Below are positions 43,365 through 51,506 of a DNA stretch of 64,000 bases, piece by piece. This DNA comes from a bacterium (lineage in GTDB: Bacteria > Bdellovibrionota_B > Oligoflexia > Silvanigrellales > Silvanigrellaceae). Position 1 is the stretch's first letter; the number at the start of each line of letters is the position of its first letter. A program made the position numbers and the translations under genes. The DNA is taken from assembly GCA_009918675.1 (NCBI GenBank), contig RGDM01000011.1, forward strand, positions 1-64,000. The letters run 5' to 3'. The notes under the pieces were generated by a model. That model saw only the letters and a program-made list of their open reading frames with translations, searched no databases and was not told the origin of the DNA.

Positions 43365-46300
43365 TCAGATCCGGCTTGCGGCCAGTTGCTTTGCTCCTGC
43401 ACCCTTGAGAATGGCGACAAGTTTGTCTTTCTCCGGGAGGGAACTGTTGCTGACATCAACAATCATTCGGTCCACGGCCTGTTCGGCGTCGATATATTCA
43501 AGCGCAAGTTTGAAGACTTGCTCGGAATCAAGAGTGTCGAGCCACGTGAGGCCTTCTTTGTAGATCAAGTGACTTGCCATGTATGCGCTCATGATTGCGA
43601 TCTTGTGTGCACGCGGCAACCGAGAAACGATTCGGTCGCGATATTTCTCGACCAGAATTTGCGGGCAATGCTGATACAAAATGAAATTAAATTTCTCGGA
43701 TGAAAGTTCAGCATCAGAGAGACGATTGAGGCGTTCGCGAGTGATGTCTTTTGCCTTGTTGATTTCGGCTGAGACTTCGTAGCTAAGGTCAACGAGGTTG
43801 GTTTCAGAACCGCGCTTCTGCCATTCGCGGAATAAAAGTTTTGCTTCGTCGTCAGCTTTTTCACGGAGAATTTGGATAACCTGGCCGACATATGTTGTCT
43901 TCAGCGCAGCGAATTCTTCGGGAGAGAGGGTCAGACACGCAATAATTTCATAGGATGAACAAATCACTCCTGTCTTGTTAGCCGAGCTGTCTTTGATCAC
44001 AACAACGCCGCTTTGGACGAGCTTCTTGCGTGCATCCGCAGTGAAGAAGATGTTGGCTCCTTCAACAATAGCAAGCGAGCTTGGTGAGCCATCGGCCTTC
44101 AGATAACGTTGCCAGTTGGATTCTTTGACGGTGTAAGGACGACCACCCGCAGGAATAAAGATTTCTGCTTCAACATTCGCGTAGAGATTGTCACGCAGCT
44201 TAATATTTTCTTTGCTGTCGGCAGAAATCACGAAAGCTTTGGAATCGCCGCTGAGTTTGTTTTTGCTGAACTCAACAATCGACTTGCTTTCGCGCACCAA
44301 ACGGAGCAATTCTTCCCAATTTAATCCTTGTGGGTCAAAGGCCGCGCCGTATCCATCGCCGATGGCAACAACACGCGCTCGCTCGCCATATTCTCTGTGA
44401 AGAATTTTGAGTTCGTTCCCTGCAACATCGCCGTCCGGACCACCCGTCATTTTGACGCGGAAAGTTGATTGAGGTGAGTTGAGCTTGAGGTAGTGGAGCA
44501 CGTTGTCGAGATAAACGTTCAAGCCCTCAGATGTCACACCATATGTTTTGTGGTTGATACCAAAGTCGGGCTTACTCGACATAAAGGCGTATGCATATTT
44601 GTAGCCCCGGTAGAGCGCGTGCTCGATGACCCAGACAATCAAATCGTCGGTCATGTTTTCATCAGGCCCCAGGTAAATAATTTCTTCCTGGCCGACGTAA
44701 TCAATGATTCCGTCTGCCAATTTACCTGTTTTGCTGTCGAGGGTTATGAGGTCGAGAAGTCCAGAAATAGCTGCTTTAACAGCAAGGTGGCGATTACCGC
44801 CGGGACGCACGACAAGCACTGCCTTTGAGCCGCCTTCAGGAATATCCTTGTTCTTCATCTGCTGTGCAGACGCCAAGCCGTTCACTTCGTCAAAGACACC
44901 CGCAAGCGCGTTGTCATAGTCGGCGGCACTGCGCGGCATAACAACCCGCACACCACCGCGAGCGATATCGCGGTAGCGAACTTGGAAGCCGCGGTAGTCG
45001 CGACCAATCATAAAGAAGATGCCGTAGGGAGAGTCTGGATAAAATTCTTTGTCGAGGCATTTGGGATCGACGCGGAAAGACAAACCACCCTTGGATACCA
45101 AGAAGTAGTTGGTCTTCAGAATATTCTGCAGGAAGTTAAATCCTTCGCGTAGAATTCTGCGCTCAACGTCATCTTGAATGTCGACGAGCATACCTTCAAC
45201 GATTCGTGCCGATTCACCAGCACGCGACTTGCGGTCGCCTTCAAAGCGAGGGTCGAAGCGTGCGCGGAAAAAACGGATACATTGTTCCATGTATGCATCA
45301 TTGCGCGAGATGATCTTAGAAACGCGATCAAGGGCATAGTAGTATGGGTTCACCTTCGTTAGGAAGATGTGCGACCAGTTGGCAATTGCACGAATGAGGT
45401 TCGATTCGTTCAGGCTGCGTGGGTTCGTTCCCTGCATTAGAGCTGAGAACTCGTCGCCATGATCAACGTAGTTAAGGGCTTTCAGCGCCTTCATCACCCG
45501 ACCCCAGGGTGTTGAATTGGGGTTGAGTTTTTCTCCGGAGTTCGCAACGGCAACAAGCTGCAAGATGGCGAACTGCTGGGTGTCGGGCAAGCGAACTTCA
45601 AAGCCCATCGTGCGACGAACATTGAAATTGTAGCGGTTGAGAATTCCAATGACACTTTCGATGCCAGCGGTCACGGGGAAGCCCTTGAGGCCAATATCAA
45701 CCCGGAAATTTGCCTCGTTAGCTTCGTCAATTGTGGTGAGATTCACATAGACGTTTTCGTTTTCCTGGCAGTACTTCACTGCAGAAAAACCAATCGCAAG
45801 CATTTTTGAAGTGGCTCGTTCAACAGTCTCGGAATCGAGCGCTGCGAGATAATTTTCCACATCAGTTGATGTTTTAAGCGAAAGAGCATGAAAGATAGAA
45901 GCCTTCTTTTGCTGTTTCTCTGCCGAGCTCCAGTTGGCATCTGCTTTGTAAATTGATTGCAGCGTTGAGCAGATTGCGACGCGCTTGTCGTTCGACAAAA
46001 AGTAAGAGAAGAACTTCGCCTGTTCACGGCCAAGGCGTGGTGCCAATCGAACCGCTGCGTTGCCGTTGTCGCCACCTGTGATGATTGTGGCCACGTTGGT
46101 TTGGTTATTTAAACGCTCCATTTGCTGCCCGTGGGTCAGCACTTTTCCCGAAACAATTTCCGTCAAATGTTCGAGGCGTTCCTCGCGAGGAGTCATCCAT
46201 TGGTAGAGAGGAGGCATTTGATTGAGAAACCAAGGAACCGCTGTGTCCAGCCCGCCACGCAGGGTGTTGAGCAGATCTTGCTGAATGAGGCCTTGAACGT

Positions 46301-46430
46301 TTGCTTGGGGTGCTCCAGTGTCAGCATTTGCAGCAAGCGCTGCCATGCTCAGATCTGGCTTTTCGAGAGTCGCGTCGAGGAGCTCAACGTCATTGAGCCA
46401 TGCCTTCGAAGGGGATACAGCAGTCGCCAT
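43365..46430 (-). CDS. NAD-specific glutamate dehydrogenase, large (115-kDa class)
   Basis: The 1021-residue protein oxidatively deaminates glutamate to 2-oxoglutarate. The C-terminal half (about 500-900) carries the dehydrogenase core: RYRDIARGGVRVV, NKDIPEGGSKAVLVV (the lysine segment), GPDENMTDD, SSKPDFGINHKTYGVTSEG, KMTGGPDGDVAGNE (nucleotide fold) and IVEGANIFFTADAR. The N-terminal half is a long regulatory region. Size fits the 115-kDa class rather than the roughly 1600-residue bacterial 180-kDa class. The ATG at 46430 has GGAG 10 bases upstream. It heads a minus-strand run with the permease and UbiD-family genes. Confidence 0.9.
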   Translation of the reverse strand: MATAVSPSKAWLNDVELLDATLEKPDLSMAALAANADTGAPQANVQGLIQQDLLNTLRGGLDTAVPWFLNQMPPLYQWMTPREERLEHLTEIVSGKVLTHGQQMERLNNQTNVATIITGGDNGNAAVRLAPRLGREQAKFFSYFLSNDKRVAICSTLQSIYKADANWSSAEKQQKKASIFHALSLKTSTDVENYLAALDSETVERATSKMLAIGFSAVKYCQENENVYVNLTTIDEANEANFRVDIGLKGFPVTAGIESVIGILNRYNFNVRRTMGFEVRLPDTQQFAILQLVAVANSGEKLNPNSTPWGRVMKALKALNYVDHGDEFSALMQGTNPRSLNESNLIRAIANWSHIFLTKVNPYYYALDRVSKIISRNDAYMEQCIRFFRARFDPRFEGDRKSRAGESARIVEGMLVDIQDDVERRILREGFNFLQNILKTNYFLVSKGGLSFRVDPKCLDKEFYPDSPYGIFFMIGRDYRGFQVRYRDIARGGVRVVMPRSAADYDNALAGVFDEVNGLASAQQMKNKDIPEGGSKAVLVVRPGGNRHLAVKAAISGLLDLITLDSKTGKLADGIIDYVGQEEIIYLGPDENMTDDLIVWVIEHALYRGYKYAYAFMSSKPDFGINHKTYGVTSEGLNVYLDNVLHYLKLNSPQSTFRVKMTGGPDGDVAGNELKILHREYGERARVVAIGDGYGAAFDPQGLNWEELLRLVRESKSIVEFSKNKLSGDSKAFVISADSKENIKLRDNLYANVEAEIFIPAGGRPYTVKESNWQRYLKADGSPSSLAIVEGANIFFTADARKKLVQSGVVVIKDSSANKTGVICSSYEIIACLTLSPEEFAALKTTYVGQVIQILREKADDEAKLLFREWQKRGSETNLVDLSYEVSAEINKAKDITRERLNRLSDAELSSEKFNFILYQHCPQILVEKYRDRIVSRLPRAHKIAIMSAYMASHLIYKEGLTWLDTLDSEQVFKLALEYIDAEQAVDRMIVDVSNSSLPEKDKLVAILKGAGAKQLAASRI

Positions 46431-46642
46431 GGAATTGGGTCTCCACCATTGCAGGAAATATGTCTGTTCTTCTTCTCGCTGGCAGCGCACTGTTTCGAGC
46501 CACCAACCGCGCTGGACGTTAGCGCAACGGGGCTGAAACTGCAAAGCAGACAGGCGGAGCTGCGGCGGGTGGAAACGCGTGCAGCAACCTTAAGAGTGGC
46601 GCATTTGACGGGCATGAGCTGTTTACTTGCGTCAAGAAGACG

Positions 46643-47059
46643 TCAGCCAGCCTTCTCCTGTTCATTGCCTGTTTTTTTTGCAAAACCTCGCGACTCCGCA
46701 CTCGCTGAAGGCTTAACCGTAGGCGATTCTGCCGGTGCTTGTCCGCTCTTTTTTTCGGCTTGTTGTTGTTTGAAGTGACGGCTTCGTGCTTCTCCGCCCT
46801 TTTGGCCGATGAGTGCCATATGTGCGCGGTCGCGGCTCACAGCTTCTCCACCTTTGCGGCCAATGGACGACATATGCTGTTTGTCGCGGCTCACCACTTC
46901 GCCACCTTTGCGGCCGATCGATTGGTAAAACTCATGACCTCTGGTTTCGGCAGTTCGTTCGCCACCGCGTCGTCCTGCTTCCTCAACAGTCATTTTCCCG
47001 GTCGAACGTTTTCCTGCTTCCGAGCCTTGGCGCTCTTTGCTTTCGTGTTCTGTTGTCAT
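46643..47059 (-). CDS. KGG-repeat stress protein
   Basis: The 138-residue, very hydrophilic protein carries four KGG-type motifs (RRGGERT, RKGGEVVSRD, RKGGEAVSRD and QKGGEARSRH). The last three sit in units of about 18 residues (SIGRKGGE-x3-SRD). This is the stress-induced acidophilic repeat motif of GsiB- and YciG-type proteins, thought to protect under water or general stress. The tail is Lys/Gln/Ala/Ser-rich. An optimal AAAGGAGG lies 8 bases before the ATG at 47059. It diverges from the photolyase across a 273-base region holding a minus-strand terminator and a 16-base inverted repeat. Confidence 0.9.
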   Translation of the reverse strand: MTTEHESKERQGSEAGKRSTGKMTVEEAGRRGGERTAETRGHEFYQSIGRKGGEVVSRDKQHMSSIGRKGGEAVSRDRAHMALIGQKGGEARSRHFKQQQAEKKSGQAPAESPTVKPSASAESRGFAKKTGNEQEKAG

Positions 47060-47182
47060 GAGTTTTTCCTCCTTTGGTGTCGAGCCAATCACCCCCTAAT
47101 CCACTCGGCATCTTACGACTCCGTGGATTTGTCCGCCATTGATATGGATTTCTCTTTCACAAAAGGATGGATATTGCGTACC

Positions 47183-47198
47183 AAAATTCGAGAATTTT
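47183..47198. repeat. 16-base inverted repeat in the KGG/photolyase intergenic region
   Basis: AAAATTC (47183-47189) and GAATTTT (47192-47198) flank a two-base centre. The dyad sits just downstream of the minus-strand terminator and about 125 bases before the KGG gene. It also contains TAAAAT on the minus strand, a possible -10, so it may be an operator or promoter for the stress gene. Confidence 0.4.
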
Positions 47199-47206
47199 AT
47201 TCGACG

Positions 47207-47246
47207 AAAAAAAACCGCGGAGACATTTCTACTCATGTCTCCGCGG
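47207..47246 (-). terminator. Strong minus-strand Rho-independent terminator in a divergent region
   Basis: A perfect 12-bp GC-rich stem (47215-47226 with 47235-47246, 8-base loop) is followed on the minus strand by eight T (47214-47207). On the plus strand there is no T-run. No annotated minus-strand gene ends here, since the nearest upstream one lies beyond the photolyase. It therefore marks the end of an unannotated minus-strand RNA or an attenuator in the KGG leader. A short frame (MVVPRRHE) with AAGGA upstream runs into the stem. Confidence 0.8.
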
Positions 47247-47332
47247 AACAACCATTTTACATTTCCTTGTCCAGATTGTGCGCTTTGCCGCAATCATGCA
47301 TGCTGTCCATCAGTTCGATAAGGGGCGCAAAG

Positions 47333-48877
47333 ATGAAAGACGGGAAACAAAGGATTTTCTTCATTCTAGGTGATCAGCTGAGTCTTGAACACCCTTTCGT
47401 GAAAATGAAGCTCCACCCGGTCAATGATCTTGTATTGATGATTGAGTCTCTCCCCCGTGCAGATTGGCTGCCGTATCATCCGCAAAAATTACTTTACGTT
47501 TTTTCATGCATGCGACGGTATGCACACGAGCTCAAAAAATCACATGCGGATCTTCCTTTTCATTATGTGAAAGGCTCGCAGAAAACATTTGCAGAGGTCA
47601 TTGGCGAATTCGCTTCCACAGAAGTGCATGTTGTTGAGCCGAGCGAGCCCCGCACCCTGGAGTGGATGAAGGAGCAGCTGAGTGCAAAGATTGTTGTTCA
47701 TAGCAATTCGTTTTTTCTTGCCGATGATTCGATGTTGGCAGCAAAGCCCCCCTATTTGCTTGAAAGCTTCTATCGATCCATGCGGGTTAAATATGGCATT
47801 TTGATGGACAACGGCAAACCTGAAGGCGGACAATGGAACTTCGATGAAGAGAACCGTCTTCCACCTTCTGCTGAGCTTTGTAAAAATCCACCGCCCGACT
47901 TCCTTTCAGAAGATTGGTTTGATGATGTTGACCTCGATATTTATCGAGATGTTGAAGCTATGCTGCGCGCGCATTTGCCAAACGATCGATTCGGACGTTT
48001 CAAGCGTCCAACGCTTCCAACAAACGCCGCTTCTGCAGCGAAATACTTGAAGCAGTTTATTGCCCTCAGACTTGAAAAATTTGGTCCATATGAAGATGCG
48101 ATGGTGGCAGAGTCTGCGGGGGTGTACCATTCTGGATTATCGGCTCTGATGAATTTACAAATCATCTCTCCGCAGGCCATCTTGCGGGCGATCACGTCTG
48201 CCCCAAAAAACATTCCAATTTCCTCCAAAGAGGGCTTCGTTCGTCAGATCGTTGGTTGGCGCGAGTTTGTCCGGCTTGTTTATCTTCGCCATCGTCCTGA
48301 GTATGCTTCGACTAATTTTTTTGCCTTCAAAGAGAATCTGCCCCCACTGTACTGGGGCGCTCCGACACAGATGAATTGTCTTTCAACTGTGATTCAGCAG
48401 GTTCATGAACACGCCTATTCGCACCACATCACCCGGCTGATGGTGTTGGGCAATTTCGCACTTCTCACCCATACTGAACCCCAACAAATTAACAGTTGGT
48501 TTTGGTCTGTTTACTTAGATGCGTACGAGTGGGTTGTGACACCTAATGTTTTGGGAATGAGTCAGTTTGCCGATGGTGGAGTGTTTGCAACAAAGCCCTA
48601 TGTTTCGGGGGCGAATTATATCAAAAAAATGAGCAATTATTGCAAAGGTTGTGCTTATGATCCAAAAAAAACCATTGGAGAGGATGCTTGTCCGTTCAAC
48701 GCGCTGTATTGGGATTTTATTGATGTAACGCAAAGAACTCAGGCGCATCGAGCATCATTTGCGCGCCGCATGGGAATGATGTGGAGCGTTTGGAAGAAAA
48801 AATCGGACGAAGAGCAGCAGGCAATTCGGAGGCAAGCAGAGCTCATTCGGACGCGAGTTCAGAAAGCGGAAGTCTGA
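47333..48877 (+). CDS. FeS-type (6-4) photolyase/cryptochrome (FeS-BCP, PhrB-like)
   Basis: The 514-residue FAD protein belongs to the deoxyribodipyrimidine photolyase-related family with a 4Fe-4S cluster. Four Cys at 349, 437, 440 and 453 (NCLS, YCKGC, DACPFN) keep the spacing of PhrB of Agrobacterium. RIFFILGDQLS opens the antenna-binding domain and QQINSWFWSVYLDAYEWV, PNVLGMSQFADGG form the flavin region. It repairs (6-4) photoproducts or acts as a blue-light sensor. The ATG at 47333 has AAGGGG 7 bases upstream; the frame extends further upstream but overlaps the KGG gene and is not used. Its stop is 3 bases from the convergent small gene. Confidence 0.93.
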   Translation: MKDGKQRIFFILGDQLSLEHPFVKMKLHPVNDLVLMIESLPRADWLPYHPQKLLYVFSCMRRYAHELKKSHADLPFHYVKGSQKTFAEVIGEFASTEVHVVEPSEPRTLEWMKEQLSAKIVVHSNSFFLADDSMLAAKPPYLLESFYRSMRVKYGILMDNGKPEGGQWNFDEENRLPPSAELCKNPPPDFLSEDWFDDVDLDIYRDVEAMLRAHLPNDRFGRFKRPTLPTNAASAAKYLKQFIALRLEKFGPYEDAMVAESAGVYHSGLSALMNLQIISPQAILRAITSAPKNIPISSKEGFVRQIVGWREFVRLVYLRHRPEYASTNFFAFKENLPPLYWGAPTQMNCLSTVIQQVHEHAYSHHITRLMVLGNFALLTHTEPQQINSWFWSVYLDAYEWVVTPNVLGMSQFADGGVFATKPYVSGANYIKKMSNYCKGCAYDPKKTIGEDACPFNALYWDFIDVTQRTQAHRASFARRMGMMWSVWKKKSDEEQQAIRRQAELIRTRVQKAEV

Positions 48878-48880
48878 AAT

Positions 48881-49126
48881 CTAAACGTCGCGGCGCAAGA
48901 TCCGCCGGTCACTGCTTTCGCCCACAACCGCTTTGCATTTTCGGCACACAAATTTTACGCGCACAGGCTCGGTCGTGACTCCAAACAAGACCCAGAACCA
49001 TCCCCAGCCTGTGTATTCTCCTACCTGGCTCACCATATGGCTTATGTAGGTATTGCCGCAGCTACAGGGGCTTTGCTTTTCGACGGTGATGACCTTGAGG
49101 AGCTCTTCTTCGTGGTTAGTGGACAA
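48881..49126 (-). CDS. Small zinc-ribbon-like protein (81 aa), TTG start
   Basis: The peptide has two Cys pairs (CSCGNTY and VCRKCKAV) about 40 residues apart, fitting a zinc ribbon, with GWGWFWVLFG in between. The only upstream start is a TTG at 49126 with a GGGGA 7 bases before it; a TGA closes the frame above that. Its first 85 bases overlap the 78-residue gene upstream in the -1 frame. It could be a separate overlapping gene, a frameshift product, or the result of an indel. The Cys pattern makes it believable as protein. It ends 3 bases from the photolyase stop in convergent orientation. Confidence 0.6.
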   Translation of the reverse strand: MSTNHEEELLKVITVEKQSPCSCGNTYISHMVSQVGEYTGWGWFWVLFGVTTEPVRVKFVCRKCKAVVGESSDRRILRRDV

Positions 49127-49278
49127 TGTGCAATCCCCGGATCAATGGCCGACGGAACATCTCGCCGATTGATTGGAGGTAATTTCTCCAGGGAATCGGG
49201 CCCAGGTGTCTCATCGTCGGTGAAATGTTCACGCTTTTTCCGCTTCCGACTGGCGACCTTGCGTGGTTTCTTTCGCAT
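49042..49278 (-). CDS. Small basic protein (78 aa) overlapping the zinc-ribbon gene
   Basis: The ATG at 49278 has GGGGAG 6 bases upstream, a strong site. The product begins MRKKPRKVASRKRKKREHFT, very basic as in nucleic-acid-binding tails, then becomes acidic/Pro-rich. Its C-terminal 28 residues, where it overlaps the next gene, are Ser/Lys/Ala-rich low complexity. That change suggests that the native product may switch frames into the zinc-ribbon sequence by a -1 step, giving a protein of about 130 residues with a basic tail and a zinc ribbon. This is a hypothesis; no classical slippery heptamer was found. Confidence 0.5.
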   Translation of the reverse strand: MRKKPRKVASRKRKKREHFTDDETPGPDSLEKLPPINRRDVPSAIDPGIAHCPLTTKKSSSRSSPSKSKAPVAAAIPT

Positions 49279-49351
49279 TGCTAACTCCCCAACTCGTGAA
49301 AAGCGTTTGTCGCGCTTATCAAAGAGACTCAACACAGTCGTGACATACGAC

Positions 49352-49396
49352 ACGGCAGGGATGCAATCCCCTTACGGAATCGCATATCCCTGCCGT
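49352..49396. repeat. 11-bp inverted repeat between the exported nuclease-fold gene and the small basic gene
   Basis: ACGGCAGGGAT (49352-49362) pairs perfectly with ATCCCTGCCGT (49386-49396) around a 23-base centre. It lies 32 bases past the stop of the minus-strand exported gene and about 75 before the next ATG. No T-run follows, so it may be a processing or mRNA-stabilising hairpin rather than a terminator. Confidence 0.6.
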
Positions 49397-49427
49397 ATCA
49401 GCAAGCGAGGCTTAGCTCAGTGCGTTT

Positions 49428-50735
49428 TTACTTGCTTGTTTTGCAACGGCCCGCGAGCTTGAAGGTCGCAACCAAAGGCAGGTGATCTGAGTAACCGGTG
49501 CCTGTGAAGCGAACGCCATTGCTGCCTTTTGACATGCCCCAGCGCTTTGGCGTGCGGCCGTCGCTTTGCATCAATTTTTCTGCAGCTTCTCCGCCGTTGT
49601 GACCCACAACCTGGAAAGAACCTTCGACCAAATCAATTCCTTTGCCATCGAACAAGCTTGCAGAGGTCAACATATGGTCAATGCACTGAAGCTGGCCGTT
49701 GTACATGTACGAGCAGCGTTCAGCTGCTGGCAATTCAAACCACAGATTGTACATCTGTGGATCGCTTGAATCGCGTTTCATGGAATCTTTATCGTCGGTC
49801 GACAACATTCCGTTTTGAAGAGGTTCTTCGTCGTAATACGAGTTGAAGTCACCCATCACCAGCATGTCGAGTCCAGGCGTCTTTTGCATTTGAACGTCAA
49901 CGTCATTTTTGATGAGCTTTGCGACTGCCAGGCGCATTGCATCGCCTGCGCCAGGACCACCGCGGCGGCTCTTCCAATGTGAAGCGTAAAGACGCAAGGG
50001 AGTGCCTTGCACGTCGATTGTCACCACTTGCGGATCGCGAGCGGAAGAATTCAAACTGTCAACCGTCTCATTGTTTGGACCGACATCATTCACTTGATCG
50101 TTTGTCATAGAGAAGTCGAGTCGTTCATTTTTCGAAATTGGGAACTTGCTGACCACCGCTGATGTTACAGCAACTGGATTGTTTGGGTTTTGCTGGCCCA
50201 GCGCAAAAAACTTGTAGCCCAGCGCTTCCAAGTGGGGCTTCAGAAGCTCGAGCGTGCGGCTCGTGTTGTTCGCACTTTCGTGTTCTTCCATTGCAACAAT
50301 GTCGGGCGCGCCCGCCATGCGGATTGCGTCTGCTATGCGCTGAGCTTTCACATTGTACATTTGATCGGAATACCAGTTCGAGCCGCCATTTTTGTATTCG
50401 TTGTACGTGTTGGCGCCAGAGTTATTTGCGTTGTCGTCCCAGAAATTCTCAACGTTATAAGTTGCGACAGTAAAAGAGCTCCCAGGAGCGCAATAGCGCA
50501 ACGATGACGTCACGAGATCGTTGGAAGGAGTTGCTTGCCCAAGAGCGCCGCCTGATGACGCCGATGGTGCGGAAGGTTGAGCCGGGACATTTTGCCGTGG
50601 CGGTTGACTTGATCCAGCGCCAGAGCGGTGTCTTGCGAGCGCAGGAGTTGCAACAAAGAGAACAGCAGAGCCGAAGAGAACCGAGAGAGAAGAACTACGA
50701 ACTCGGGACAGGGAATTGGATCGCCATGAGCACAT
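49428..50735 (-). CDS. Secreted endonuclease/exonuclease/phosphatase-fold protein
   Basis: The 435-residue protein has a signal peptide (cleavage near TPALARH, about residue 35), a Ser/Pro/Gln linker, and an EEP-fold domain. ATYNVENFWDD provides the first metal Asn, AMEEHES the metal Glu, ASHWKSR the His region, VMGDFNSYYDEEP the Asp-x-Asn, and GYSDHLPLVA the catalytic Asp-His. Secreted members degrade extracellular DNA or phosphoesters. Cys are few and could form a disulfide (RCSYMYNGQLQC). GGAGG lies 6 bases before the ATG at 50735; the upstream frame to 50822 is unsupported. Confidence 0.88.
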   Translation of the reverse strand: MCSWRSNSLSRVRSSSLSVLFGSAVLFVATPALARHRSGAGSSQPPRQNVPAQPSAPSASSGGALGQATPSNDLVTSSLRYCAPGSSFTVATYNVENFWDDNANNSGANTYNEYKNGGSNWYSDQMYNVKAQRIADAIRMAGAPDIVAMEEHESANNTSRTLELLKPHLEALGYKFFALGQQNPNNPVAVTSAVVSKFPISKNERLDFSMTNDQVNDVGPNNETVDSLNSSARDPQVVTIDVQGTPLRLYASHWKSRRGGPGAGDAMRLAVAKLIKNDVDVQMQKTPGLDMLVMGDFNSYYDEEPLQNGMLSTDDKDSMKRDSSDPQMYNLWFELPAAERCSYMYNGQLQCIDHMLTSASLFDGKGIDLVEGSFQVVGHNGGEAAEKLMQSDGRTPKRWGMSKGSNGVRFTGTGYSDHLPLVATFKLAGRCKTSK

Positions 50736-50904
50736 GCGGAACCTCCGGTCTGTCGAAAATTGCGTGTCAAGACGACACCTCAATCGAGACGGAGGGCTAG
50801 CAAAGCCCATAAATGCAGTCAATAGGGTAATTTTGACGAATTTATGGCAATTTTTAACAAGAAGAAATGCTTGGTTCTTTTAGATTTCTTGCGGGTTCCA
50901 GAGA

Positions 50905-51483
50905 TCATTTTTGGGGTTGTGGCTGACCCTGACCAGGCATCATGGGCATGTTTCTCATGCGCACTCCGGCCCAGAAAGGAATGCCATCTTTGTCGCGCAG
51001 GCTGAAAACCTGCTCTCCCTTTGTGAGTTGTGATGCAATCACAAAAGCGGAAGCACCTTCACCAATCAACCGACCAACAACAGTAATTTGATCGCCATTG
51101 AGCAAAGAAAACCCTTGTTGCTGGATATACCAAGCAGGACCAAGATGAACAACGTAACGCTTGCTATCGACGCGAAGAATGATTTGTGAGCCTTGCATCA
51201 TGTGTGGTTGAGGAATCACCGAACCCGATTCGATCACCACTCCTTGCAAGGAAACTTCGCTGCCTTGAAAATAAAGTCGACCATATGCGGACGAATGATG
51301 CCATCCGCCCAGCATCGGCATTTGCATCATTTGCATCGGCATGGCCGTTGAAGGAGCAGGATTTTGCGCAGAACTTTGTACAGTTGAGGCAATTGGAGTT
51401 GCGGTTGAAGCACACGAGGTGTGGGTTATGAGCGAGAGCAAAGATGTGCAGGTTGCAATAACGAAATTGTTTGGTGTGCACAT
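50905..51483 (-). CDS. Probable exported lipoprotein (192 aa), Met-rich
   Basis: A short hydrophobic N-terminus ends in HTSCAS, a weak lipobox with Cys at about 24. A Met/Pro/Gln-rich stretch follows (AMPMQMMQMPML). A compact beta-rich domain comes next (LQGVVIESGSVIPQP, IILRVDSKRYVVHLGPAWYIQQQGF, DQITVVGRLI), like OB-fold proteins of the bacterial DUF type that often bind metals. The C-terminus is again Met/Pro/Gln-rich. Met clusters suggest copper or another soft metal, but this is inference. It lies between the EEP gene and Hsp20 on the same strand. Confidence 0.7.
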   Translation of the reverse strand: MCTPNNFVIATCTSLLSLITHTSCASTATPIASTVQSSAQNPAPSTAMPMQMMQMPMLGGWHHSSAYGRLYFQGSEVSLQGVVIESGSVIPQPHMMQGSQIILRVDSKRYVVHLGPAWYIQQQGFSLLNGDQITVVGRLIGEGASAFVIASQLTKGEQVFSLRDKDGIPFWAGVRMRNMPMMPGQGQPQPQK

Positions 51484-51506
51484 AAAACACCTCGTGTGTC
51501 TTTCAA

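Noticed and set aside
46739-47332. Extended reading frame upstream of the photolyase
   Set aside because: It is antisense to the KGG-repeat gene, has no ribosome site, and the ATG at 47333 with AAGGGG gives the family's normal N-terminus.
49321-49410. Terminator call for the 11-bp hairpin
   Set aside because: The stem is perfect, but no T-run follows on either strand and the centre is 23 bases long, so it is listed only as an inverted repeat.
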